The notes beneath the pieces were generated by a model. It ran no database searches. It saw only the letters and a list, made by a program, of their open reading frames with translations, and had not been told where the DNA came from. The translations under genes were made by a program, and so were the position numbers. A stretch of DNA of 64,000 nt from an uncultured Geobacteraceae bacterium (GTDB lineage: Bacteria > Desulfobacterota > Desulfuromonadia > Geobacterales > Pseudopelobacteraceae): contig CAJAFV010000097.1 of NCBI GenBank assembly GCA_903939115.1, forward strand, positions 62,001-126,000, in the 5' to 3' direction. Positions 1 to 9,460 of the stretch are shown in pieces; the first letter of the stretch is position 1; the number at the start of each line of letters is the position of its first letter.

Positions 1-2418
1 CACACCGACGTTGATGGTATTGTCTGTGAAGTCGAGACCATCGCGCGCGGTACCAAGGTCGCCGTACCGGCCATCATTACCCGGGCAGCGGGTGGCGACG
101 TCGTTATCCACAACCACCCCACCGGCAATCTGGAGCCGTCACCGGCAGATATGGACATTGCGTCGGTCTGCGGCAATCAGGGCATCGGCTTTGCCATCAT
201 CACCAATGACTGCAGCCGCTGCTATCAGGTGGTCGCGCCCCATACCGAGAAAAAAGGGGAGTTGCTTTCTCTGGAAGAGATCGGGAGGGTCTTTGCCAAT
301 GACGGCATGATGGCTCACCTGAAAGGATACGAACAGCGCGAGGAGCAGGTGAGGATGGCTTTTGCCGTTGCCGGGGCTTTTAATGACGACCGGGTGGTGC
401 TTGTGGAAGCCGGCACCGGAACCGGAAAATCACTGGCGTACCTGGTTCCGGCGATCCTCTGGGCGGTGCGCAATAACGAACGGGTCGTCATCTCAACCAA
501 CACCATCAATCTCCAGGAACAGCTGATCCGCAAAGACCTCCCGTTCCTGGCGCGCAACTCTGCCGTGGAGTTCAAGGCGGCACTCGTTAAGGGACGCAGC
601 AACTACGCCTGCCGGCGCAAACTGGAACATGCCGAGGCGGAGCCGGCGCTTTTCCCGGATGAATCTTCCGCAGAGCTGACAACCATCATTGAGTGGAGTC
701 ACAGCAGCCAGGACGGCTGCCGTAGTGACCTCGCCTTCACGCCGCATCATACCACCTGGGAGGAGGTATGCTGCGAAGCCGACCAGTGCGGGCGGTCACG
801 CTGCAAACATTTCAACCGCTGCTTCTTTTACCGGGCCCGGCGCGAATCCTCCGCAGCGCGGGTACTGGTAGTCAATCACGCCCTGTTGCTGTCAGATATT
901 GTCCTGCGCAAGGAGACCGGCTACGACGCCACAGCCATCCTCCCCCCGTTTACCCGCCTTATTTTCGATGAAGGGCATCATCTGGAAGACGTCGCAACCA
1001 GCCATCTGTCACTGACGATAGCTCGAAGCGGTATCTTAAAACAGCTGCAGCGACTGGTGCCGCACAAGGCCAACCGGGCCGGTCTGCTGACAATCATCTC
1101 ATCCCGTATTACCCGCGATCTGCCGGAATCACAGGAAGGTCTCTACGCCGAGCTGTCGGGGCTGCTGGAAAGCCATCTGCTCCCTAAAGCGCACGATCTG
1201 TCCGGGAAAACGGAACAGACCATGGATTGGCTTGCATACAGCGTTGAGCATGGGGCGGGAGCGGCGACCGACCGGGAGCAGAAGCTGCGGATCACCCCGG
1301 AGGTTGAGCGGACTCCGTTCTGGGGGGAATGCCGTCAGCAGCTGCACGCTCTGGCCGATGCCGTCAATGATTATACGTCATCACTACGCACCCTGGTGCG
1401 GCGCTGTAAGGATCTGCCGGAAAAGCTGCAGGAAAAGCTGGCCGATCAACTGCTCGACGCGAGCGGCATTGAGGGGCGACTGCAGAGCATGGCCGATGCG
1501 CTGCTGTTCTTCACGACGGAAGCCGAAGGGTACTGCCGCTGGATCGAAACAAGACGCAGCAATCGCGGCATTCAGGCCCGGCTCTCTGCAGCGCCGCTCG
1601 ACATTTCAGCCCAGCTCAAGGAGACCGTCCTCGACCGGCTGAAGACTATTATCGTCACCTCAGCCACCCTGACAGTGGGGGGGCAATTCAACTACCTCAA
1701 AAAAAGGACCGGCTTCAGCCTGCTTCCGGCAGCGCGGTTGACGGAACTGCAGTTGGCATCGCCATTTAACTACGCCCGCCAGGTCTTTGTCGCCGTACCT
1801 GAGGAGATGCCGGAACCAGCGGCGCCCGGATATCGGGAAGCGCTGGAGAGCCACATCATGTCTGCGGTGACAATTTCACGAGGCGGCGCCTTTATTCTTT
1901 TTACCTCGTACGACCTGCTGAATCGCGTCTACCAATCGTTGTCACCCAAACTGGCAAAACTGGGGCTGACATCGCTCAAGCAGGGGGAAACCGGACGCCA
2001 CGCGCTGCTGACGCAATTCCGCAAAGAGGGGAACGCCGTGTTGTTCGGGACCGACTCGTTCTGGGAGGGGGTCGATGTTAAAGGTGAAGCGCTGCGCCTC
2101 GTCATCATCGCCCGCCTCCCGTTTCAAGTGCCGACTGAGCCGGTGCAGCAGGCCCGCGCCGAAAAAATCAAGGCCGACGGCGGCGACCCGTTCCGCGATT
2201 TTTCTGTGCCGCAGGCGGTCATAAAGTTCCGCCAGGGGTTCGGACGGCTGATCCGCAGTCGCGATGACCGCGGAGCGGTATTGATCCTTGACCGCCGCGT
2301 GCTGAATAAGAGTTACGGCAGAACGTTTCTTCGCTCACTGCCGGACACGGAAATTGTCAGAGGCGATTCATCTGGTATATTTGAGAGGATGGCAGCGTTT
2401 TTCGGAGGGAAATCATGA
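1..2418 (+). CDS. JAMM/RadC-like domain fused to DinG-type Fe-S DNA helicase (5' partial)
   Basis: The frame is open to the left edge, so the true start lies outside; the first internal ATG is at 151, inside the first domain. Codons 1-90 carry a JAMM metal-site pattern (H37-x-H39-P, then S47-x-x-D50), as in RadC. A DinG/XPD-type superfamily 2 helicase follows: Walker A GTGTGKS at 138-144, cysteines at 204 and 257-274 where the family holds its 4Fe-4S cluster, DEGH at 323-326, and the final arginine motif GFGRLIRS near the C-terminus. The helicase family unwinds DNA 5'-3' in repair; the role of the JAMM domain (peptidase or binding fold) is unknown. Its TGA overlaps the ATG of the next gene, so the kinase is probably translationally coupled. 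Confidence 0.9.
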   Translation, partial: HTDVDGIVCEVETIARGTKVAVPAIITRAAGGDVVIHNHPTGNLEPSPADMDIASVCGNQGIGFAIITNDCSRCYQVVAPHTEKKGELLSLEEIGRVFANDGMMAHLKGYEQREEQVRMAFAVAGAFNDDRVVLVEAGTGTGKSLAYLVPAILWAVRNNERVVISTNTINLQEQLIRKDLPFLARNSAVEFKAALVKGRSNYACRRKLEHAEAEPALFPDESSAELTTIIEWSHSSQDGCRSDLAFTPHHTTWEEVCCEADQCGRSRCKHFNRCFFYRARRESSAARVLVVNHALLLSDIVLRKETGYDATAILPPFTRLIFDEGHHLEDVATSHLSLTIARSGILKQLQRLVPHKANRAGLLTIISSRITRDLPESQEGLYAELSGLLESHLLPKAHDLSGKTEQTMDWLAYSVEHGAGAATDREQKLRITPEVERTPFWGECRQQLHALADAVNDYTSSLRTLVRRCKDLPEKLQEKLADQLLDASGIEGRLQSMADALLFFTTEAEGYCRWIETRRSNRGIQARLSAAPLDISAQLKETVLDRLKTIIVTSATLTVGGQFNYLKKRTGFSLLPAARLTELQLASPFNYARQVFVAVPEEMPEPAAPGYREALESHIMSAVTISRGGAFILFTSYDLLNRVYQSLSPKLAKLGLTSLKQGETGRHALLTQFRKEGNAVLFGTDSFWEGVDVKGEALRLVIIARLPFQVPTEPVQQARAEKIKADGGDPFRDFSVPQAVIKFRQGFGRLIRSRDDRGAVLILDRRVLNKSYGRTFLRSLPDTEIVRGDSSGIFERMAAFFGGKS

Positions 2419-3350
2419 ACATTTTTCGCCGTATCTTCCACCCGATCATGGCCCTGATCGCCATTCAGCTGGTCTGGATAACCGCCGTCGTGTTCTGGAT
2501 CTACTGGTTTATCGGCCAGCACCGGGAGTTTCGTGGTCTGGCCGAAAAGTATCGTCCCGAACTGCTTGGCCAGGGCGCTAACTGGCCGGTCATGGTAGAG
2601 GGGCTGGTTATGCTGGTGCTGATACTGATCGGCGTCTACGTGATCTTTGTCTACTGGAACCGCCAGTCAAACCTGTATCTGCAGCAGCGTAATATCATTT
2701 CACAGGTGGCCCATGAGCTGAAATCTCCGCTCGCTTCCATTCAGCTCCACCTTGAAACAATCCGCCTCCGCAAGCCCTCTGAAGAGCGCCTCGATTCTTT
2801 TGTCGGCACCATGCTTGCGGACACCGACCGTCTCCATTATCTGATCAACAATCTGCTGATGGCCGCACGGCTGGAGCAGCGCCGCACGCAGTCCGAACGG
2901 CGGATGACCGACCTGACGTTACTCGTCACAGATCATGTTGAACGCGAACGGGCGACGCTCCCGCAGGGGGGAAGCATCCTGTGCGATGCGCCACCCGGCC
3001 TGATGGCACAGGTCGACCCTGAAGAGATGAGTATGGTGCTGCGCAACCTGTTTGAAAATGCGGTGCTCTATTCCCCGCAGAGTCCCGAAATTTCTGTAAA
3101 GCTGGCCAAGGTCGGCACAATGCTCCAGCTCACCGTGCAGGACCAGGGTCGGGGCCTTGACAAAAAGGAGCGTAAAAATGTCTTCGAACGTTTTTACCGC
3201 GTACAGCCTCCAGGCGACAATGTCCGTGGCACCGGGCTTGGCCTCTATATCGTGGAAACCGTAATCAAGGGGTATGGCGGTACCGTCGGGGTTACCAGCG
3301 AAGGACTTGGCAAAGGCTGTACGTTTACCGTAAAACTTCCTGCTGCATAA
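2415..3350 (+). CDS. Membrane sensor histidine kinase
   Basis: 311 aa. Two membrane segments (about residues 10-33 and 60-80) enclose a short loop of about 26 residues, so there is little room for a periplasmic sensor domain. The dimerisation/phosphoacceptor motif has His100 in AHELKSPL. The C-terminal ATPase domain shows the N box (NLFENAV) and G boxes (DQGRGLDK, GTGLGLYI). It begins in a 4-base overlap with the helicase gene and ends 9 bases before a response regulator, so the two form a two-component pair. The signal is unknown. The PhoR/BaeS-like kinase core is clear; a specific family member cannot be named. Confidence 0.92.
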   Translation: MNIFRRIFHPIMALIAIQLVWITAVVFWIYWFIGQHREFRGLAEKYRPELLGQGANWPVMVEGLVMLVLILIGVYVIFVYWNRQSNLYLQQRNIISQVAHELKSPLASIQLHLETIRLRKPSEERLDSFVGTMLADTDRLHYLINNLLMAARLEQRRTQSERRMTDLTLLVTDHVERERATLPQGGSILCDAPPGLMAQVDPEEMSMVLRNLFENAVLYSPQSPEISVKLAKVGTMLQLTVQDQGRGLDKKERKNVFERFYRVQPPGDNVRGTGLGLYIVETVIKGYGGTVGVTSEGLGKGCTFTVKLPAA

Positions 3351-3359
3351 GGAAATCAT

Positions 3360-4067
3360 ATGACTGATGACAAACCACATATCATGCTCGTTGAAGACGA
3401 AATTCACATCGCCCGCGGCATCTGTTTCAATCTCGAAGAGGAGGGGCTCAGGGTCAGCCATTTTGAAACCGCTGAGAGTGCTCTGGTGACTCTCGAGATC
3501 GAGCACTTCGATCTGGTTATTCTTGATGTCATGCTTCCGGGTATGGACGGTTTTCAGGCGTGCCGGGCCATCAGGGAGCTTGATCCGCGTGTCCCGATCC
3601 TGATGCTGACCTCGCGCTCTGAGGACGCCGACCGGGTCGAGGGGTTGGAAAACGGGGCTGACGATTACCTCACCAAGCCGTTCAATCTGGTAGAATTTCT
3701 GCTGCGGGTTAAAGGGATGCTGCGACGTTCGTCATGGTACCGGCCGGAGCCGGTTGAGGAGGGGTACCGCTTTGGTGACAACGAGGTGTTTCTGCTTTCG
3801 TACCGGGCACGGACGGCTCAGGGAGAGATTGACCTTACCGAGATGGAGGTGCGGGTACTGGCGCTTTTCTTCCAGAAAGAGGGGCGTCCCATTCATCGCA
3901 CCGAACTGCTCCGCTCCGTCTGGGGGTACAGCAGCGATACAGAAACACGCACTCTGGATAACTTTATCGTTCGGCTGCGTAAATATTTTGAACCGGACCC
4001 CTCCCATCCGAAACATTTCCAGACGGTGCGCGCGGTCGGATACCGGTTCAGCCGCAGCGGGGATTAG
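3360..4067 (+). CDS. OmpR/PhoB-family response regulator
   Basis: 235 aa, the partner of the upstream kinase. The receiver domain (1-120) has the acidic pocket (E12, D13), phosphoacceptor Asp56 in VILDVMLPG and Lys106 in LTKPF. The C-terminal winged helix (about 130-233) has the usual recognition-helix region with TRTLDNFIVRLRKY. The ATG follows a GGAAATCAT stretch that serves as a weak ribosome-binding site. It should act as a phosphorylation-dependent transcription factor; the targets are not evident. Transcription probably stops in the repeat-rich gap before convergent acnA. Confidence 0.93.
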   Translation: MTDDKPHIMLVEDEIHIARGICFNLEEEGLRVSHFETAESALVTLEIEHFDLVILDVMLPGMDGFQACRAIRELDPRVPILMLTSRSEDADRVEGLENGADDYLTKPFNLVEFLLRVKGMLRRSSWYRPEPVEEGYRFGDNEVFLLSYRARTAQGEIDLTEMEVRVLALFFQKEGRPIHRTELLRSVWGYSSDTETRTLDNFIVRLRKYFEPDPSHPKHFQTVRAVGYRFSRSGD

Positions 4068-4084
4068 GCCTATAAAAAGCAATT

Positions 4085-4236
4085 AAACACAGAGGCACGG
4101 AGTTCACAGAGGATAACCCTTAGATTCAGCAACAGGTTAGAGAGTTAAAGACAGAAATTAATGTTAACCCTTATGGTGATGACCTTTTTATTTTAAAACG
4201 TAATGATTTCTACGTGTTCTCTGTGTCTCTGTGTTT
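4085..4236. repeat. Interspersed inverted-repeat element of the CACAGAG family
   Basis: Two arms of roughly 23-29 bases (4085-4113 and 4214-4236) are imperfect inverted copies built from CACAGAGRCACRGAG-like words. They enclose about 100 bp of A+T-rich spacer with no frame. The element sits between two convergent genes. Related single arms occur at 22983-22999 and near 62643-62655. It looks like a small non-autonomous or REP-type repeat; its origin is not shown by the sequence. Confidence 0.6.
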
Positions 4237-4255
4237 CCAACTGCCGGTTTGATGA

Positions 4256-6913
4256 CTAAAGATACCGCTTCAGCACATATGGTAAAATGCCGCCAGCCCA
4301 GTAATACGCAACTTCATCAACGGTGTCAATGCGGCAGCGGAGTGATATCTGCACCGTTTGACCATCCTGTTGATGAATATCCGCAGTGAAGATTTGCCCC
4401 GTCTGCAACCCGCCTTCCAGAGGTTTCAGTTCAATCGTCTCGCTGCCATCCAGCGCAAGAGTCCGGCGCGTCACGCCGGCAGAAAACTGTAGTGGCAGAA
4501 TTCCCATACCGATCAGGTTTGAGCGGTGAATACGTTCAAAACTCTCCGCAATCACGGCCGCAACGCCGAGCAGCAGCGGCCCCTTGGCTGCCCAGTCGCG
4601 GCTGGAGCCGGAGCCGTACTCCTTTCCGGCGATGATCACGAGCGGCACCCCCTCCTGCTGATAGCGCATGGCCGCGTCATAGATAGAGAGCACTTCACCA
4701 TCCGGAAGATGCCGTGTATAGCCCCCTTCCTTCTGCGGCACCATTTCGTTGCGCAGACGGGTATTGGCAAAGGTGCCACGCATCATGACTTCATGATTGC
4801 CGCGCCGCGAGCCGTAGGAATTGAAATCGCTGACGGCAACGCCCTGCTGCTGCAGATACCGCCCCGCCGGGCTTTCGGTACGGATGGAGCCGGCTGGCGA
4901 GATATGGTCGGTCGTGATGGAATCACTGAGGAGCGCGAGAATACGCATCTTTTCCGGCAGTTTTTTCGCCTCACCGGATCGGGAACCCTCGAAAAACGGT
5001 GGTTCTTTGACATAGGTTGAACCCGGTTCCCAGGGATAGGTGGCGGTTGTGCCGATCGGCAGCAGCTTCCATTCGTCTGTGCCGCTATACACATCAGCGT
5101 ACCCCTCGCGGAATATTGCCGGCGCAATGCGGCTCTGCAGGGCGGTAATCTCCTCCGCTGACGGCCAGATGTCGCGCAGATAGACCGGTTGACCGCTCCG
5201 GCTGACTCCGAGCGACTGGCTGGTCAGGTCAATCCTAGTAGTGCCGGCCAAGGCGAATGCCACAACGAGGGGCGGCGATGCCAGCCAACTCTGTTTGACC
5301 TGCGGATGAATGCGCCCTTCAAAATTTCGATTCCCCGACAGTACCGCCGAAGTCATCAGATTGCCCTTCTGGATCGCCTCATCAACAGCATCAGGGAGTG
5401 GCCCGGAATTGCCGATGCAGGTCGTGCAGCCGTAGCCGACCAGATCAAAGCCAAGGTGAACCAGTGACTCGTACAGTCCCGCCTGCTGCAGGTACTCCAT
5501 CACCACCGTCGAACCTGGCGCCAGAGATGTTTTGACCCACGGCTTGACGGTCAATCCCGCTGCCACCGCTTTTTGGGCCAGCAGCCCCGCCGCCAGCATC
5601 ACTCCCGGGTTTGATGTGTTAGTGCAGGAGGTGATTGCGGCGATAACAACCGCACCATGCGCCAGGCCTGCGCCGAACTCTGCGATCGGTATCTGCAGCT
5701 CTTCCTCTCCGGCCGGAAGCGTCGCGGCGGAAACCTGAAGCAGATCAGTCAGCGGCACCCGGTCCTGAGGGCGCCGGGGGCCTGCAACGCAGGGGACGAC
5801 GGTGCCGAGGTCAAGTGAGACAACCTGACTGAAGAGCGGTTCCTGCGTGGTGGAATCACGCCAAATTCCCTGCGCACGACAGTAGGCTTCGCCCAGAGCG
5901 GTCGTTTCCTCATCCCGGCCGGTAAAGCGCAAATAGGCGACAGTTTCGGCATCTACCGGGAAAAAGCCGCAGGTTGCGCCATATTCAGGGGCCATGTTGG
6001 CTATCGTCGCACGGTCTGCAAGCGCAAGGCAGTCAAGCCCCTGCCCGAAAAATTCAACAAATTTGCCGACCACCCCTGTTTTCCGCAGCAGCTCCGTAAT
6101 CGACAGCACCAGATCAGTGGCGGTAACCCCCGGTTTGAGATCCCCCCCCAGACGCACGCCGACGACTTCCGGTATCAGCATTGACACCGCCTGACCAAGC
6201 ATTGCGGCTTCGGCTTCGATACCGCCGACTCCCCAGCCGAGTACGCCGAGCCCGTTGATCATCGTGGTATGACTATCGGTCCCGAGCAGGGTATCGGGGT
6301 AAGCGAGCGGCTCTGTTGAGCCGGACTGTTCCTGCCAGACAACCTTTGCCAGATACTCGAGGTTCACCTGGTGGCAGATGCCGGTTCCAGGCGGAACGAC
6401 GCGAAAGTTGCGCAGCGCGTTCTGCCCCCAGCGAAGAAAGGCATACCGCTCGCGGTTGCGTTCCATTTCGGAGGCGACGTTGATCTCAAACGCATCAGGA
6501 GTGCCGTAACTGTCCACCTGTACCGAGTGATCGATGATAAGGTCGACCGGAATTAATGGATTGATCGACGCCGGATCGCCACCCGCCCGAGCGACCGCAT
6601 CCCTCAGTGCCGCTAGATCAGCAACGGCGGGGACTCCGGTAAAATCCTGCATCAGCACCCGGCCCGGACTGAAGGCGATTTCACGGACAGAGGAGCGTGT
6701 GTCGAGCCATGCTCCGAAAGCCTTGATATCATCGATCGTAACGGTCGTACCATCTTCATGGCGCAGCAGATTTTCCAACAGGATTTTCAGGGAAAACGGT
6801 AAACGGGAGAGGTCGCCAAGCGCCGCATGCTCAACGGCAGCGATTGAAAATATCCGGTAGGAGCGGTTATGTACAGCAAGCGTCCGGGCAGATTTAAATG
6901 AGTCGAGTGACAT
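4256..6913 (-). CDS. acnA: Aconitate hydratase (AcnA/IRP type)
   Basis: 885 aa, normal length for AcnA. It isomerises citrate to isocitrate in the TCA cycle with a 4Fe-4S cluster. The cluster cysteines are visible at C430 (TSCTNTSNP) and in GYGCTTCIGN near 496-499. The C-terminal swivel domain carries GKEYGSGSSRDWAAKGP, the substrate-binding Ser/Arg loop. The start is supported by AAGGAG about 5 bases upstream of the ATG. A cytochrome gene lies 33 bp upstream on the same strand and may be co-transcribed. The long N-terminal form and motif spacing favour AcnA over AcnB. Confidence 0.97.
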   Translation of the reverse strand: MSLDSFKSARTLAVHNRSYRIFSIAAVEHAALGDLSRLPFSLKILLENLLRHEDGTTVTIDDIKAFGAWLDTRSSVREIAFSPGRVLMQDFTGVPAVADLAALRDAVARAGGDPASINPLIPVDLIIDHSVQVDSYGTPDAFEINVASEMERNRERYAFLRWGQNALRNFRVVPPGTGICHQVNLEYLAKVVWQEQSGSTEPLAYPDTLLGTDSHTTMINGLGVLGWGVGGIEAEAAMLGQAVSMLIPEVVGVRLGGDLKPGVTATDLVLSITELLRKTGVVGKFVEFFGQGLDCLALADRATIANMAPEYGATCGFFPVDAETVAYLRFTGRDEETTALGEAYCRAQGIWRDSTTQEPLFSQVVSLDLGTVVPCVAGPRRPQDRVPLTDLLQVSAATLPAGEEELQIPIAEFGAGLAHGAVVIAAITSCTNTSNPGVMLAAGLLAQKAVAAGLTVKPWVKTSLAPGSTVVMEYLQQAGLYESLVHLGFDLVGYGCTTCIGNSGPLPDAVDEAIQKGNLMTSAVLSGNRNFEGRIHPQVKQSWLASPPLVVAFALAGTTRIDLTSQSLGVSRSGQPVYLRDIWPSAEEITALQSRIAPAIFREGYADVYSGTDEWKLLPIGTTATYPWEPGSTYVKEPPFFEGSRSGEAKKLPEKMRILALLSDSITTDHISPAGSIRTESPAGRYLQQQGVAVSDFNSYGSRRGNHEVMMRGTFANTRLRNEMVPQKEGGYTRHLPDGEVLSIYDAAMRYQQEGVPLVIIAGKEYGSGSSRDWAAKGPLLLGVAAVIAESFERIHRSNLIGMGILPLQFSAGVTRRTLALDGSETIELKPLEGGLQTGQIFTADIHQQDGQTVQISLRCRIDTVDEVAYYWAGGILPYVLKRYL

Positions 6914-6946
6914 GATCGGTCTCCTTTAATAGCTCACAGAAATGTA

Positions 6947-7279
6947 CTAATGGTGAAAGCGCCCTTTAAGATCCTTATGCGACTTTGTGGGAGCTTTGTG
7001 GCAGTCAAAGCATGCTTTTTCCTCAACTTTTTTTGCCTCCAGAGGAGAAGTCTGTCCGCCAAGTTCAGGCTGGTTATATTCCGGTGTCTGGAAGGGGAGG
7101 CGACCGCGCTCATCCGCCACCTGTGCCGGTTTGTAAACCGCCTGCCAGTTGGCGGAAATAGGCAGCGTATGGCACTGGTCACAGCCACCGGGTGGTGGAA
7201 TACTTTTCCAGGCAGTGAACATGGCGCAACCGCTAACCGTAACAACTGTGATGGCAAGAAACAGAAGGGTGTACTTCAT
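6947..7279 (-). CDS. Two-haem c-type cytochrome lipoprotein
   Basis: 110 aa. The N-terminus is a lipoprotein signal (hydrophobic 3-16, lipobox ending at C18). Two haem-binding motifs follow: C33-D-Q-C36-H37 and C90-F-D-C93-H94, about 57 residues apart. The C-terminal segment is rich in Lys and His. This indicates a membrane-anchored, periplasm-facing electron carrier, as is common in metal-reducing anaerobes. The spacing between the two sites does not match a family I can name. It lies just upstream of acnA. Confidence 0.85.
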   Translation of the reverse strand: MKYTLLFLAITVVTVSGCAMFTAWKSIPPPGGCDQCHTLPISANWQAVYKPAQVADERGRLPFQTPEYNQPELGGQTSPLEAKKVEEKACFDCHKAPTKSHKDLKGRFHH

Positions 7280-7401
7280 GGAGGCGCTCCTATGCTGAAG
7301 AGTAGTAGGCGCAGAGATACTAGCACAGACATTTGTGAAAAGACAGGATCATGCCACGGGAACCCAATGTTTTCAGCCCCAATAAGGCGGCATGACCGTA
7401 G

Positions 7402-7421
7402 GGGCGCTGCGTGCCGCGCCC
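7402..7421. other. GC-rich hairpin in the gap between tatD and the cytochrome gene
   Basis: A six-base GGGCGC/GCGCCC stem with an 8-base loop lies in the 184-bp gap. There is no T-run, so it is not a standard terminator; a REP-like palindrome is possible. Nothing else is recognised in this gap. Confidence 0.3.
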
Positions 7422-7463
7422 ATCCAGGAAGGTCGGGCGCACCCGGGAGTGGCCAGACATTCG

Positions 7464-8249
7464 CTACAGTTGCTCTGGCCCGCTTCCCAAATGCAGGATT
7501 TTCCGGGCATTATCCGTTGTAATTTGTGCCACCTCTTCAAAAGATGCCCCTCTGATTTCCGCCACCCGAAGCGCTGTTTCCGTTATCCAGGCAGGGCGGT
7601 TGAATGCTCCTCGATACCGTTCCGGAGTCATATCGGGTGCGTCGGTTTCCAGCACCAGATGCTCCAGCGGCAGCTCCCGGGCCAGTCGAAGTGGTTTGAC
7701 GGCATTATGCCGGGTAACAGTGGCGGAGAGGGCAATGGCAAAGCCGAGCCGGATGAACTCACGCGCCATCTCTGCAGAACCGGAGAAGGCGTGCATGATG
7801 CCCCCCACCTGGTGGGCACCCTCCTCGCGCATAACGTTTAAGAGCCTTTGGAAAGCGTGCCGGCAATGAATCAGTACCGGCAGGCCATGATGTACCGCTA
7901 CCCGAAGCTGCTCGCGAAAAACCCGTTCCTGCAGAGCCAGCGGCACCGGATACGCGGGGTCAAGTCCGGTTTCACCGACGGCAGTTCCCTTGCTTGAGAA
8001 GAGTGACAGTCTTTCTAAAGCCTGATCGGCGGCTGATGCCGCATGCATCGGATGAATGCCGTATGCAGGGAAAATCTGCCGGTTTTCTGCAGCCAGCAGC
8101 GCTATTCCGGCCCACCCATCCGGATGCACACCCGGAACGACAAAGCCGAGGACTCCGGCAGCATTGGCTTCCTGAATGATATGCGGGAGTTCTGAAGTGA
8201 GCGGTTCCAGGTCGAGATGACAATGGCTGTCAAACAGAACCGGGTTCAC
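7464..8249 (-). CDS. tatD: TatD-family metal-dependent DNase
   Basis: 261 aa, full length for the family. The metal-binding residues of the TIM-barrel hydrolase are visible: the N-terminal HCHLD, ETGLD in the middle, HCRHAF, HAFSG, and the terminal ETDAPDM. Family members are 3'-5' exonucleases or DNases in DNA quality control, or D-aminoacyl-tRNA-type hydrolases. Its start overlaps the stop of the upstream phospholipase-D gene by 4 bases, so it is probably translationally coupled at the 3' end of the long minus-strand block. Confidence 0.93.
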   Translation of the reverse strand: MNPVLFDSHCHLDLEPLTSELPHIIQEANAAGVLGFVVPGVHPDGWAGIALLAAENRQIFPAYGIHPMHAASAADQALERLSLFSSKGTAVGETGLDPAYPVPLALQERVFREQLRVAVHHGLPVLIHCRHAFQRLLNVMREEGAHQVGGIMHAFSGSAEMAREFIRLGFAIALSATVTRHNAVKPLRLARELPLEHLVLETDAPDMTPERYRGAFNRPAWITETALRVAEIRGASFEEVAQITTDNARKILHLGSGPEQL

Positions 8250-9454
8250 AGAAACCAGCCGAACAGGTTGACGACCCGTTCCATGATCCGGATCAGTACG
8301 CCTCTGCGCTCGTGGACATCGAGCTCTACCAGTCTGGCAGCGTCGATCTCCTCCAGCAGGAGATCACGGATCTGCCCGCCGAACTGTACGTTATCCACCA
8401 TGCAGTTTATCTCGAAATTACGATGGAAGCTGCGCTGATCGAGGTTAGCCGAGCCGATGACCGCCCGCTCCGTATCGATCAACATCACTTTGGCGTGCAG
8501 AATTTCCCGTTCCAGTTCGAAGATCTCAACGCCTCCGCGCAGCAGCGCAGAGTACGAACTTCTACCGAGCAGTAACATCAGAGGCACGTCACTTCGAGCC
8601 GGTAACAGCAGCCGCACCCGCACCCCGCGGCGGACAGCCCGTAACAGAGCCCGGATAATACGGGGGCCCGGCACGAAGTAGGGCGTTGCGATCAGGATAT
8701 CTTCTGCTGCGGAGGCGATATTGACCAGAAACGCTTCGCGGATATAAGAACGTCTCTGACGCGGGCCGCCGCTGATGATATTGACCGCAGCATCCCCGGC
8801 TTTTCCGGCGCTGTGACGCGGGTGCTGTTCCGTCGTATCCCGGACTCTCTTTTCATCACTCTCATTGTGCCAGGTGTCGTGGAAAATCGCCCTTAATTCG
8901 GAGACCGCTTCGCCTCGAATACTGAATCCCAAATCGCGAAAGCTCTGTTTATTCTCCATGCAGCCCGCATACTCATCACCGATGTTAAATCCCCCCAGAA
9001 AGGCCAGCGAATCATCGACAATCATCATCTTGCGGTGATCCCGTTTATCAAACCAGTAAAAACCACGCCTGAAAGAGGGGACATTGAAGGGAAGCAGCAG
9101 AACCCCTTGTTTGGTAAGTTTTTTAAAGTAGGATGCAGGCGTATCGAGGCAGCCGATATAATCATAGATCAACTTGACCGAAACACCGCGCCCAACGGCT
9201 GCCGCAAGCTCATGCGTCAGTCCGTTGCCGAGGCGGTCGTTGTGGATGAGGTAGTATTCGAGAAGGATAGTATGTTCTGCAGAACGAATAGCGGAAAAAA
9301 ACGCTTCAAAAAACTGTCTCCCGCCGTGGAAGAGCTCAACGCTGTTATGGCGGTGGGTAACCGGTAACCCCAACGGACGCAGCCGCCCCATCAGCCGGAT
9401 AAACCGGGGAATCCGCTTCCTGCTCATGAATTTATTGCTGCGCGCTCTGGTCAT
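8246..9454 (-). CDS. Phospholipase D/cardiolipin synthase family protein
   Basis: 402 aa with two HKD active-site motifs: a first one in DHRKMMIVDD followed by GGFN, and a second in HAKVMLIDTE followed by GSANLD. Two HKD motifs in one chain of about 400 aa without N-terminal membrane helices fit ClsB/ClsC-like cardiolipin synthases, which transfer a phosphatidyl group between phospholipids at the membrane. Neither possible start (9454 or 9427) has a strong ribosome-binding site; the first is used because it lies 6 bp after the upstream stop. Exact substrate preference cannot be read from the sequence. Confidence 0.88.
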   Translation of the reverse strand: MTRARSNKFMSRKRIPRFIRLMGRLRPLGLPVTHRHNSVELFHGGRQFFEAFFSAIRSAEHTILLEYYLIHNDRLGNGLTHELAAAVGRGVSVKLIYDYIGCLDTPASYFKKLTKQGVLLLPFNVPSFRRGFYWFDKRDHRKMMIVDDSLAFLGGFNIGDEYAGCMENKQSFRDLGFSIRGEAVSELRAIFHDTWHNESDEKRVRDTTEQHPRHSAGKAGDAAVNIISGGPRQRRSYIREAFLVNIASAAEDILIATPYFVPGPRIIRALLRAVRRGVRVRLLLPARSDVPLMLLLGRSSYSALLRGGVEIFELEREILHAKVMLIDTERAVIGSANLDQRSFHRNFEINCMVDNVQFGGQIRDLLLEEIDAARLVELDVHERRGVLIRIMERVVNLFGWFL

Positions 9455-9460
9455 ACCAGA

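Noticed and set aside
2919-3506. 195-aa minus-strand frame over the kinase/regulator pair
   Set aside because: It spans two real genes on the opposite strand and has no recognisable domain.
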